Translations under genes and position numbers: made by a program
The notes under the pieces: model-generated
Database searches by the model: none
What the model was told of the DNA's origin: nothing
The model's input: only the letters and a program-made list of their open reading frames with translations
Assembly: GCA_963691705.1 (NCBI GenBank)
Contig: OY829537.1
Location: forward strand, 68,593,352 to 68,657,351
Length of the DNA: 64,000 nt
Direction: 5' to 3'
Source: Viola odorata
Taxonomy: Eukaryota; Streptophyta; Magnoliopsida; Malpighiales; Violaceae
In this document: piece by piece, positions 12,415-23,700 of the stretch
Layout of the letters: each line of letters begins with the position of its first letter
Position numbering within the stretch: position 1 is the first letter of the stretch

Positions 12415-13430
12415 CATTTCTCTCCTCCCAGAGTGATCATTTGCATTTTTCTCCTCCTAGAGTGACATCATACATTCCCTCCTCCTAGAGTGATAGCATA
12501 TATGTTTCGTCCTCCTAAAGTGACGATTAGTTTATTTCTGCACCTCGCGTCTTCTCCTACGGGATTAACGTCATTTAAATTTCCGCATTTTATATTTCCT
12601 CCTCCTAGAGTGACAACTTTATATTTAGAGTGACAGCATGCATTTCTCTCCTCCCAGAGTGACATCATTTACATAATTCTACATTTCTGCATAATTATTA
12701 GCTCCTCCTAGAGTGACAGCACGTATTTCCTCCTCCTAGAGTGACAGCATACATTTTTCTCCTCCCAGAGTGACATCATTTACATAATTCTACATTTCTG
12801 CATAATTATTAGCTCCTCCTAGAGTGACAACGCGTATTTCCTCCTCCTAGAGTGACATCATGCATTTCCCCCTCCTAGAGGGACATCATTGGCATTTCCT
12901 CCTCCTAGAGTGACATCATTAGGACAAATCATTCGTATTTTTATGAATCCCGCATTATCTTCCCGGAGCAGCATCCGTTACATGTCAAACGCTTATCCCC
13001 CTAGTGGAGCCGTCATTTACATTTTCATAAAATTACCTCCTATTCCTGTCAAAGTAGTCGTCATTTACATTTTCTGCGAGTTATGTTTCTCTCGATATCC
13101 GAATAGATATAAGTTTATATCTTCGTAGGACATCCGATCAAAACCTACCTCCTCCCAGAGTGACATCTACGATATATCTCCTCCCAGAGTGACATCTACG
13201 ACAATATCTCCTCCTAGAGTGACATCTACGACAATATCTCCTCTCAGAGTGACATCTATGACATATCTCCTCTCAGAGTGACATCCATGACATATCTCCT
13301 CCCAGAGTGACATCTATGACATATCTCCTGCCAGAGTGACATCTATGACATATCTCCTCCTAGAGTGACATCAACGATTACCTCCTCCCAGAGTGACATC
13401 ATCACGGTGACATCAAGGTAAGACCTACTG
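12415..13430 (+). repeat. Tandem array with core CTCCTCCTAGAGTGACATC
   Basis: More than 20 copies of the core CCTCCTAGAGTGACA (or CCTCCCAGAGTGACA), with spacers of variable length. They become regular (about 30 bp) between 13140 and 13400. Tandem arrays in the 3' untranslated region are a known feature of Ogre/Tat elements. Confidence 0.85.
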
Positions 13431-13464
13431 TGTCGCCAAAATTTGGATATGTATGGGCAACCAT

Positions 13465-13502
13465 CTTTACTGCTTATCAAATACTTCGATAAGACAGTAA
13501 AG
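13465..13502 (+). other. Hairpin immediately upstream of the polypurine tract
   Basis: CTTTACTG (13465-13472) pairs with CAGTAAAG (13495-13502), and CTTATC (13473-13478) with GATAAG (13488-13493). This makes a 14-bp stem with one bulged A (13494) and a 9-nt loop. The equivalent position of element D has the same architecture. Confidence 0.7.
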
Positions 13503-13508
13503 AGGGGG
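13499..13508 (+). promoter_or_regulatory. Polypurine tract of element A
   Basis: AAAGAGGGGG followed by CAAC and the LTR start TGTTGAT at 13513. This is the expected plus-strand DNA synthesis primer. Confidence 0.8.
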
Positions 13509-14455
13509 CAACTGTTGATACCTGAATTTTGAGGCCATTTTTATTACATTTAGCATTTCTGTCATTTTATTTAATTGACTGTCATTTTTAATTAATTTAC
13601 TGTCATTAGTATTTTTTGATTCTCATCGCATTTTTATCATCATCGTTAGCATCGTCAGCTTTCGAAATCGCGTTTTTTAATTTTCCCTCACGTATTTTCG
13701 TTATTATTATCATTAATATTTTTAGCCTTAAATATCACATTTTTAATTATCCGTTAGTCGTTTACTAGTTATTTCTTCGTTTTAGGTTATCACACGAATT
13801 CTAGGATTTTTAGTACTTTATCACATTTTTTAGCATTTTTATTATTTTATTTTTATTATTTTGTTCGAGCTTTTATTGGTCCCGAGTAAGTTCGCTCGGA
13901 CAATAGCTCGAACTCGGAATGTTTTCCATCAACTAGTTCCTACCCTTTTTTTCATTCACGCCGACCTACAGCGTTTCGCGTAATTTTCGTCATAACGTCA
14001 TTTATTTTTCGTCCGAACGTTTCATGTTTCTGAACGAGAAAATAAACACGTTAAACGAAAATTTCTCGTCATTCGCTGTAGACGGTTAAACTTTCCGTAT
14101 TTTTCTCTACGCGCTGGCACTTTCGGCTTGAAAATTCAGAACGTTCGTTCGCGAGATTGGCTCGAGGCCATTTAAATAGGCTTAAAAAGCCATTTGATCA
14201 CAACCATTGATTTGGTCAACCAAGAAAAGTCAACCAGATCAACGGTTAACAAATTAAAAGCCATGGTGCGTACGCACCATGGTCGTGAAGCGGCAGCGGA
14301 GCAGGCCACCGAGCAGCCTGCTCCTGTCGCTTCCTGTACCGTCAACGGTCACCTCCCAGCCCTAGCTCCGCCACCTTTCAGCCCTAGCCCCGCCAACTCA
14401 CGGTCACGGCCACCACGCGCAGCACCCGCGTCCACCATCCACACGACCTTCGGCC

Positions 14456-14463
14456 TATAAAAG
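14456..14463 (+). promoter_or_regulatory. TATA box of element A LTR
   Basis: TATAAAAG downstream of a GC-rich stretch, in the same context (CGGCC before it) as the TATA of the related solo LTR. Confidence 0.65.
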
Positions 14464-15227
14464 GCCACTGCCCTCTCTCGTTCAAACGGCACCAAAAATT
14501 CAAACCAGCCTTGCTTCTTCTCCCTCTTTGATTGATAGCTCACGTAGAGCATCGATCGTCAAGTTCAAAGTTTGGCAGCAAGCTTCTTCAAGATTTTCTT
14601 GTTTTCATTTTATTATGCATTTTTCTTCTTTAATTCGTTTTGCTTTGTGTTGATCGAATAAATTGCTAGTTTTTATGCCATTAATTCATGTGCATGTTGT
14701 AGATTAAATACATACTTTTAATTTGATTAATCGTTAGCTAAATCGTGCAAATTAATTAGTTTTCGATAATTAACGGTTTCGTCATTTTTTCAAAATTAAA
14801 CTCAGTACGGTTTAAAATAAAATTTGAGGTTCGTACGGTCGGGAATTCGTCGAGGAGACAAGCATCTCGGTACGAAGGTTTTTTGTTTCGGCCACGGGTG
14901 GCCGGAGTTTGGCCGTCGGCAGTACCGCCAGCGACCAAGGGAGAAGACGGTGAATAGTGTCAAAGGTGATGGGCATTCTTTTTTTTTCATGGGCCAGAAA
15001 CTATTCCTTGCCCATTTCCTTTGCATTTTTTCAATTGGGCCCAGCCCATTGTCATTTTTTTCGCAATCTCAGATCGCATTTTCGTAAAATTGTTCGTATG
15101 TTTTGTATGATTATTTTTCGTACTAACACTTTAATTTTCTGTACCTATCAACTGTTTACATCATTTGCACTTTAATTTTTCGCAATTTACTTTCGGCAAT
15201 TTAAATTCAATTTACCGCCTACATGGT

Positions 15228-15990
15228 CGATCGCAAATATCAATCGTTTTATTTTCTGCAAATATCAAACTATTTATTTTCTGCAAATATCAACTTGTTT
15301 TATTTTTCTGCACATATCAACTGTTTTATTTTCCGCAAATATCAACTTGTTTTATTTTCCGCAAATATCAACTTGTTTATTTTCTGCAAATATCAACTAT
15401 TTATTTTTTGCAAATATCAAACTGTTTATTTTTCTGCAAATATCAACCTGTTTATTTTCTGCAAATCAACTTGTTTAAATTTCTGCAAATCATCAACTGT
15501 TTATTTTCTGCAATATTACTTGTTTAATCTTCTGCAAATCGTCAACTGCTCAATTTCTACAAATATCAAATCTTTAATTTTTCGTCAAATCGTCACTTAA
15601 TTTTTCGTCAAAATCATCATTTAAATTCTCGCACTTATCAACTGTCATCATTTAATTTTCGCACCTTATCAAATTGGCATTTAAATTTTCTGCCCTTATC
15701 AAATCATCATTTAAATATTCGTATGCGTCAATTCATCATTTCTCGCATACATTAAATCCGCATTTAAAATTCTCGTACGCATCAAATCAGCATTTAAATT
15801 CTCGTATGCATTAAATCATCATTTAAATTCTCGCACTCGGCAAATCAGCATTTAAAATTTCTACACTTATCAAATCATCATTTAAATGTTCGTATGCGTC
15901 AATTCATCATTTCTCACATACATTAAATCAGCATTTAAATTTTCGTACGCATCAAGTCATTATTTAAATTCTCGCATTCATAAATTGCTT
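15228..15990 (+). repeat. AT-rich tandem array inside element A LTR
   Basis: First about 15 units of 22-24 bp with core TTTTCTGCAAATATCAAC, then units of about 28-30 bp with core ATCATTTAAATTCTCG. Open frames reading FCKYQ-like repeats here are artefacts. A matching array occurs in the solo LTR (28980-29560). Confidence 0.85.
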
Positions 15991-16967
15991 ATTTATTTTT
16001 CGAGCTATCACTAACACTCTCATCTTGTAGGTTTTAAATTCAAGCTTCGCTCAAAAGTACGCCTTTTGTTCCCTTTTATTTATTCAATGCTTTCCGTAAA
16101 TATCAATCGTATGCTTGATATATAAAATTGATAGGATTTAAAATCAACCCACATGAACAACGTGTTTAAAGGCTTGCTTAAAAATGCCATGTTCATTTGA
16201 TTTTAACGTTTTGTTTATATTGACTGCATGTACATGGGGACTTTCGATCCCACATCAGTTTATCATTTCAAAACCCCTCATCTAATCTGTACTCTGTTAA
16301 GCTATCCACGATAGAATCGCGTAGTAATTAATTTAATCATTCATGGCCCGATGATGAAATAAAGGGCGCTCATTCAGTCTTACGGAAAATTCAGTCCCAT
16401 CACTACGGTCAGGAATAATCGATCAGTTCAACGATCAATTATTCCTGAACGGTCCCGATTGTGGAAAAGACTAAAGTGACTATTCCTCTGAAGGCCCCCT
16501 TTTCAAGCGCATGTTTATCAAACACCTTTTAAACACCTCTCTCATCAACTGGTAACCATTTTCGGATGTGACTCGGGTGCTTAACACCTTCCCGAGACCA
16601 TAATAGGACCCCGAACCTTTTGTCTCCCCTTTTTTGTGCCTTTAGTTTTTTTTGTTATTTATTTTATTTCCATGCCATGACGATTAAGGTTCCCTAAACC
16701 TAGCGACAAAATTAGGGTGGCGACTTCATTGCATATTGCGAGGCATCCATTTACACCAAGCATCGTAAGGTGTCAAAGTTTGTTGCACACTCGCGAATAA
16801 TCTTTATTTTCGGGGGCGCGACACCGCCCTTTTGTTGCTTCGTTCTCTTTTTCAATTATATTCTCGTAGAGGCGTGATAGCGATAGCCCCGCGTTATGAT
16901 GACGAATCGCTAAAACCCTTTACCTGGAAACTCATGCATATTTAGTCTTCCATTTCTGGTTAGAAAG

Positions 16968-18794
16968 ATGGAATTTTTCGTTATTGATCTGCCAGGCCCC
17001 TGGTGGAGGACTGACTTTAACCATGCCATCAACGACGAGGCCTAGGGTAAGCGACAACCTCTTCCTTCAACCGAGCAAGGTTAGTTGAACACATTGCTTC
17101 AACTAGACTTCAGCGTCCATACTCGCAAATTGGCCTGCAGAATTGACCTCTGAGAATGTGTTGTAGGTGAGTCTTTTGTCATTTTCTTTGTTGTTCTAGG
17201 AAATACTAACGCTGACATTATCTCGTGATTGTGCAGTTCCCCTACGTGGTTGGAAACCAGAGTGCATAAGACATCGGGAGAGAAGAGCTCAGAAGAAGAA
17301 GGAAGAGAGGAAGCTGCCACTGCCGCCGTTGCTGCCGCCGTTAATCCTGTTCAAGCATCTTCCCAAGAAACGGTTGCGACCGTTGACCCAATTCAAGCAT
17401 CTCCGCAAGAGACTGTTGCGGCCGTTAATCCTGTTCAAGCTCAGGCTTCTTCTTCTCGCGTCAGAAGAAAAACTAAGAGGAGAAGAAGCGTTATTGCCCC
17501 TACTCTACTTTCTGGGGTGGACAAGGAAATCCCCGTAGGTGTTTTTGCGTCATCTCAAGTATGCGCTTTTTCAACGTTTTCTAGTATTCTCTTTTCTTTT
17601 TTGTCCTTTTGCTGATACATTTTCCTCTAGGAAATTGCTGCTACTTCTGTTCCTACTCCTTCAATCGATAACATGGATCAGTCACAAGTTTTGCAAGAGT
17701 GCCACAAAAAGGCACGACATGAATGTGCAACTACAAGCGCGTCGGAGGATCGCGCTACTGTCGAGTTGGAGCACGGTACCCTTTCTGTTTCTGGGGAACC
17801 TTCTGACAGTGCTCAGATTGGTGATTTGTTGGGGAATACGGCCGTTGGCCAGCCCTTTCATGCTTCCCCTGGTTCGTTTAACGCATCTCCGCGTCATCAT
17901 GCTACTTTTATCATAGAAGATCTGACGGAGTCTGATTTTCCTCCTTTCTCTTCCCCCGGCTCCTTGAGGCACGATATTGGAGTTTCTTCTAGTCAACCCC
18001 CGTCTCCTACCACCTTATTTTTTGTTCCTTCGCCTGGCCTGATGTTCGTACCCTCTGCAGGGGGGATTGTCGCTCTGCGTTTGACTACTGGTTTGAGAAC
18101 ATTAGCCCCTTCCGGGCCCATTACTCACTAGATCAGCTTGGGTGATTTACGTAGGGTGGGATTCGCTGCCCTGGGTAGTGACGGTTCCTCAAGGGTTTCT
18201 TCTTTACTGGTTGCTAACGTGTTATCGCTCGAGGAGGAGAGGGAAAACTTTCTGTCTTTAACCCCTGAAGGACAACTGGACTCACTTCGCTCTGGAATGC
18301 TCTCTTCTTTCTACGAGTTTCATTACTGAGTGGAGCATATGACGGGGAAAATCACCTCCCTTACCTCTTCTTGCGAGGAACTACGTGATGGCCACCGCTG
18401 AATTTCTGAAGAGCACGATAGAAGATAGGAAAAGGTGCAGAAACTGACAGGGGAATGTCAAGAGTTGATGGAGGCCTTAGCGACTGTTAAGAAAGAAGCA
18501 GAGGATGCTGTTAGGAGGGAATCCGATGAGGCTGCTAAAGTCTCCACTCTCACCGCGGAATTGGCGGCGGAAAAGGAGTTATCGACGAATAAATGCCAGT
18601 GGTATGCCGAGAGGGCTGCAGTTGCCATGGTTGAATCCTTCATGGCGCATTATGGAGCGGAGGCATTTCATCCTGATGCCATTTCAAACCTCTTTCGGCA
18701 GAAGTCTGCATCCATTACTGACGAGAATTTTCACTTATCGAGGGTGAGAGCAAGTGAGGGTCAAGGAGATAGTGGGGCAGCACCGCCTCCGTAG
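16968..18794 (+). pseudogene. Antisense ORF (aORF) relic of element B
   Basis: A single reading phase (codons starting at multiples of 3) runs through this interval on the strand opposite gag-pol, with one apparent intron (17535-17630). An upstream exon around 16968-17166 reads MEFFVIDLPGPWWRTDF-like sequence; the splice connecting it to 17237 could not be resolved. The middle is Ser/Pro/Thr-rich. The C-terminus (about 18429-18700) is a charged coiled coil followed by a conserved-looking FMAHYGAEAFHPDAI segment. In-frame stops are at 17043, 17082, 17151, 18129, 18327, 18399 and 18426, all explicable as C-to-T changes of CAG, CAA or CGA codons. Function of Tat aORFs is unknown; some carry coiled coils like this one. 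It is a pseudogene here. Confidence 0.65.
17535..17630 (+). other. Intron in the antisense ORF (96 nt)
   Basis: Donor GTAGGT after a complete codon (17532-17534) and acceptor CTCTAG after a T-rich tract. The next codon starts at 17631 in the same phase and leads straight into the downstream frame, so splicing is phase-preserving. Confidence 0.6.
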
Positions 18795-19950
18795 GCATCT
18801 TTGTTAGCTTCTTTGTTATTGAGCGTCGCTCCATTTTTGTTCCTTTTTGTGGAGGCTTTTTGCCCCCCTATAACCCTTGAGGTTTTTGAACAATCATACA
18901 TTCTGCTTATCACATTTCTGCTTGTCTTTTTTATGCCTTTTCCTATCTTCTATCGTCGGATGTGACTCATAATATTAACTGCACAATTGTTATAATGCAA
19001 CAACGACGTTAGGGGCAGAACTCCGCTTGAGGTAACGTTGTTTGTCATATAATCTGCTAGATCACGGGCTTGCAGCAATGGATCATTATGATAGGTATTG
19101 CTGAAGTATTATGGCATGATGGAACATATACGGTTCATGTCGATAATGGATAGTAATAGCTTCATATTCCGAATGATGAGTTGTCATAGCAAGGCGGGAA
19201 TATCACAGAAAGAATAATTTTGCTATTCATCAGATAATTTCAGGAATGCAGACTTGCGATAAAAGAGACATTGTGATGAATGTTACCTATAATAAATAAC
19301 ACATGTTTCATATGGGCAATAGGGGATGTTGTGGCGATATAGCCATGTATGCCTTCTTGCCAAGAATATTATTCTGATAACGCTGCTATTTCCTTGATAA
19401 GATAACGTTGTTCAGGAGACAACTTCAGAAGTAAAGATCTCGCAATAACGCGAATATCTCCCACCACTTAATGGAGGATGCCATACAAATAAATGTACAT
19501 GTCTCCCTTTCTGTAAGAATGTATATCATAGCGATATAACATTGTAAAATACATGTTTCCATACCAGGGAGGAGACAATATGGTGATAAGCGGTGACTTT
19601 CCTAATATCATGGGTCAGAAGAAAATGTTGTAATATCGCCATGAAAATGCACACCCTTGTTACCGGTGAGGGGTATTTCGTAGATAATCATATATTTCTA
19701 TTTTTCCCTTAAATGAGGAGATATCATATATCCTTGAGAGGACTAAAAACATTCCTTGAATGTGATTTCATCAAGATGGCAGAGCATCTGTGTGATTTCG
19801 CTGCCTCTATGGGCGCCGGGCCCTTTATTGTTTCAATGTTCCCACAACATTCCTGCAAATTTCCAAATATTACTTTATCATGTCAATAAAACGGTATTGC
19901 ATTAGCAAGTGTTAAATTGCTTCTGGGCATTCGACCAAGCATATTGGGAT
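18795..19950. other. Element B 3' region, no coding signal
   Basis: AT-rich sequence with scattered GATAACG/ATAACG words. No frame or RNA gene supported. Confidence 0.5.
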
Positions 19951-19954
19951 ATAG

Positions 19955-20165
19955 CTTTTTCATTCAGCTTCGCTGAATCCGGCCTTGCCGGGGTATTGCT
20001 TTGAATTACTTTTCATTCAGCCTCGTTGAATCTGGCCTTGCCGGGGCATTGCTTTGTATTACTTTCCATTCAGCCTCGCTGAATCCGACCTCACCGGGGC
20101 ATTGCTTTGTATTACTTTTTCATTCAGCCTCGCTGAATCCGGCCTCACCGGGGCATTGCTCATCC
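19955..20165. repeat. Tandem repeat, about 54-bp unit, 4 copies
   Basis: Units contain CATTCAGCCTCGCTGAATC, itself partly self-complementary (ATTCAG...CTGAAT), and GGGGCATTGCTTTGTATTAC. It lies in the post-integrase region of element B. Confidence 0.8.
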
Positions 20166-20234
20166 AGCCACTTCACCGGGTATTTTCCGTCCAGTTACTT
20201 GCTGGGACATTCCCCATTTTTCACGTCGCAACGG

Positions 20235-20572
20235 TCGGCCTGGAGCGTGCCTCATCTTAGTGAGCCGTCTGATCAGGAGCGGTTATCACAAGGATAGGAT
20301 TTTCACTTCCAAGCGTTGAGTCTTTATTTCCCCGGAGCGTGCCTCGTCTTAATGAGTCGTCTGTGTTAGCATGGTTGTCACAAGGATAGGATTTTCATTT
20401 CTGGGCGTGTCTCGCCTTAGTGAGTCGTCTGTGTTAGCACGGTTGTCACAAGGATAGGATTTTAACTCCCGGCATTGAATCTTTAAGTGTGCCTAGGCAT
20501 GCCTCGTCTTAATGAGCAGTCTGATTAGGAGCGGTTGTCACAAGGATAGGATTTTCACTCCTGGCACCCTTC
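20235..20572. repeat. Tandem repeat, about 70-80-bp unit, 4-5 copies
   Basis: Units share GCCTCGTCTTAATGAG, GTCTG, and GTTGTCACAAGGATAGGA followed by TTTTCACT. A second, distinct array abuts the previous one. Confidence 0.8.
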
Positions 20573-20707
20573 AGTACCTGCGCGTTATTAACCACAAAAC
20601 ACAGAAAGGCATTCTCGATTTGATCGTTAGGTATGTCACACATGTCATGTCAAGTTTATAGAAAGGTTTTACATTCTAGCATGATATAGTTTCAAACGAG
20701 CTATATT

Positions 20708-23700
20708 CTAAGAATTTGGTAAGGGGATACCGTCGAGTGTTTCCAAGTGATATGCTCCCCTTCCAATAACGCGAGTGACGCGATATGGGTTGTTCCAATT
20801 AGGGCTGAGTTTCCACATGCGATGTCCGGCCGCTCGTTTGTCTCTAAGCACCAGGTCTCCTGCTTTGAGTAGACGTTCTTTAATGCGCCTGTTGTGATAT
20901 CGGGCCATTTTTCTTTTGTAATAGAGCGTTTTTAGGACGGCTGCTTCATGTACTTCTGGTAACGCATCAAGATTGGCCCTCAGTCTTTCTTCATTCAGTT
21001 CTTCCTTGTAGTATGCTACCCGTAAACTCAGGGTTCCTATTTCCACGGGTGTGACTGCTTCAGCACCAAAGGCTATTACAAAAGGGGTCTCCCTTGTGCT
21101 GGTCTTAACGGTCATCTGGTAGGCCCACATTACATACGGTAACTCTTCTACCCACTTCTTTTTATAGCCTTCTAAGTTTTTCTTGATTCCACTGAGGATG
21201 CTCCAATTGGTGACTTCTGTCTATCTGTTGGTTTGTGGATGCGCCACTGAAGAGAATCTTTGTTCTATTTGGAATCCCAACATTAGTCCCTAAAGAACTG
21301 ACTAGTGAATTGCGCCACATTGTCGCTAATTAATATGCGCGGGACTCCAAATCGCATGATGACTTAGTATTTGAAAAAATGCCAGGCCCTGTCAGTTGTG
21401 ACAACGGCCACGGCCTCTACTTCTACCCATTTCGTGAAGTAATCGACTGTCACGATTACGAACTTCATTTGAGATCTGGCCTTTGGGAACGGGCCTAAAA
21501 TGTCAATTCCCCATTTTGCAAAAGGGCAAGGAACAATGATTTCTAAGATCTCTGTAGCGGGTCTTCGGGGAATCTTGGCGAATTCTTGGCACTTTTGTTA
21601 AGTTTGGACAAAGTTTTGGCAGTCCCTACAAATGGTGGGCCAATAAATTCCTGATCGAAAAACTTGTGCCGCCAAAGTACCACCAGACACATGCATGCCG
21701 CATATTCCTTCGTGGATCTCCCATAGGGTGTGTAAGCCTTCTTGCTCCGTTATACACTTACTTGCGGGGTGGGAGAAACATCTCCGAATTAGCTCTCCAT
21801 AATAATTGGTGCATCGTGCCGCCTGTTTCAATATTTTCTTTTTCTCCGCGTTATCTGCGGGCAATTCATCGTGTTTCAAGAATTTTATCACAGGAATGCT
21901 CCAATCTTCTTTGATTTCTTCGACATATAGAGACTCTTGCTCCTCCATAAAGGAAGGCACAAGAATTTCTTCGTAATACACGCTAGCGGGTATGTAAGCT
22001 TCCGGGTCCGCAGCAATTTTGGCTAAGTTATCGGCTTCAGCATTAATCTCTCGCGATACATGCTCAATTTCGACTTATATACCGAATCTTCTCAAATTCA
22101 CATTTTACTTTGGAGAGGTACCGAACCATGACGGGTTCCTTGGCTTGAGAGTTGCCCAGAACTTGATCGACCACAAGTTTGGAATCTCCATATATCAACA
22201 ACCGTAGGTCTACCAATTCTCCAGCGTCATGTATGACTTTGCTGGACAGGTTCTTCCCTATCTTGAGTCCTGCTAATAACGCCTCATACTCTGTTGCGTT
22301 ATTGGACAAGGGTTGTAGGATTCGGATGGCGTATCGCATCTTTATACCAAGTGGCCCTGTCACAAAGACCCCTACTCCAGCCAATTCTTGATTCTTTGCT
22401 CCATCTACGCGGATAACCCACAGGTCAGTGTAAGTTTCGGGGAATGGGAGGTCTACGTCATCCCTTTCTTCCTCAGTTAGGTCCGTCAGCGAGTCCTGTG
22501 TAAAAGTGCACTCAGCGATAAAGTCTGCCAGGATTTGGGCTTTCACGGAAACCCGGGACCTATACTATAACCCAAACTGTTCAAGCTCGATGGCCCAAAT
22601 TAGCATCCTTCCTGAAGATTCAGGCTTTCTGAAGATCCTTTTCAAAGGTTGGTCAGTGAGTACAATGGTGGGATGGGCTTGGAGATATCGCGACATTTTT
22701 CGCATGGCTTATACCAGCGCAAACGCTATCTTTTCGATGCTGCCGTACCGCAGTTCAGCGTCTTTCAGCACATGACTGGCGAAGAATATCGGGCGATGAA
22801 CCTTATCTTCCTCGCCCACTAGGACGACGCTAACTACCTCATCAGCTGCGCCTAGATATAAGTATAGAGTTTCGCCTGTCTCAGGCCTTCTTAATACCAG
22901 ATCAGATGCCAGATATCTTTTCAAGTCTGCAAACACTCTCTCGCATTCTTCTGTCCATCCAAAAGGGGTTTTGTTACAAATAACTTTGAAAAAAGGTAAG
23001 CATCTTTCACCTTGTTTGGAGATAAATCGCCCTAAAGTAATGACACGTCCGGTGAGTCTCTGCACTTCTTTGACATTCCGGGGGGATACCATGTCGTGGA
23101 TAGCTTTGACCTTCGATGGATTGGGTTGGATGCCTTTTTGGCTGACAACGTAACCCAAAAACTTACCTGTTTGAAATACAAACATACATTTACGGGGGTT
23201 TAACTTCATTAGGTATTCCTTTATTATATCGAACACTTTTTGCAAGTCCACCAAATGATCTTCGAAGCTCCTACTCTTGACTAGCAAGTCGTCCACGTAG
23301 GCTTCCAACTTTCTTCCTATCTGCTTTTCAAAAATGTGGTTTACCAATCGTTGGAAAGTTGCTCCCGCATTTTTCAATCCAAACGGCATCGCCTTATAAC
23401 AGTAAGTAGCTTTTAGAGTGATAAAGGTAGTTTTCTCCTCATCCTTAATCACCATCGGGATCTGATGGTATCCAGAGTTGGTATCTAAAGAACTCAAGTA
23501 AGCATATCCAGCAGTATGATCAACTAACTAGTCAATGCGAGGAAGCGGATAGCAATCCTTGGGACAAGCATTGTTCAAATCAGTGAAGTCGATGCACGTG
23601 CGTCATTCTCCGTTGGGCTTTGGGACAAGAACAGGATTGGCTAACCAAGTTGGGTATTGAACTTCTCGAATGAAGCCTGCTTCTAGAAGCTTGGATACTT

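Larger units (their letters stand above)
1..16823 (+). mobile_element. Element A: Ogre/Tat-type Ty3/gypsy LTR retrotransposon, 5' end outside window
   Basis: Seen in order on the plus strand: leader, gag, aspartic protease, a candidate intron, reverse transcriptase, RNase H, a second (archaeal-type) RNase H, integrase, a long noncoding 3' region with tandem arrays, a polypurine tract and a 3.3-kb LTR. Two RNase H domains, a protease-RT intron and very large size are established traits of the Ogre/Tat lineage. At least 16.8 kb plus a missing 5' LTR implies about 20 kb in full. The LTR ends in CA at 16823, directly followed by integrase-distal sequence of element B, so A appears inserted into B; the 5 bases after it are CCGCC, but the matching duplication would lie left of the window. 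Six in-frame stops make this copy non-functional as read, with no frameshift seen. Confidence 0.9.
13513..16823 (+). mobile_element. 3' LTR of element A (3311 bp)
   Basis: Starts TGTTGATACCTGAATTTTGA and ends GGGGGCGCGACA, i.e. TG...CA. Both ends match the solo LTR at 28109-31193 in reverse orientation. It contains a TATA box (14456), an AT-rich tandem array (15228-15990), and conserved blocks near 16555-16620 and 16680-16735 shared with the solo LTR and element D LTRs. Confidence 0.9.

Noticed and set aside
15165..15600. 120-125-codon Phe/Leu/Tyr/Gln-rich frames
   Set aside because: Products of the AT-rich LTR tandem array, open in two frames at once.
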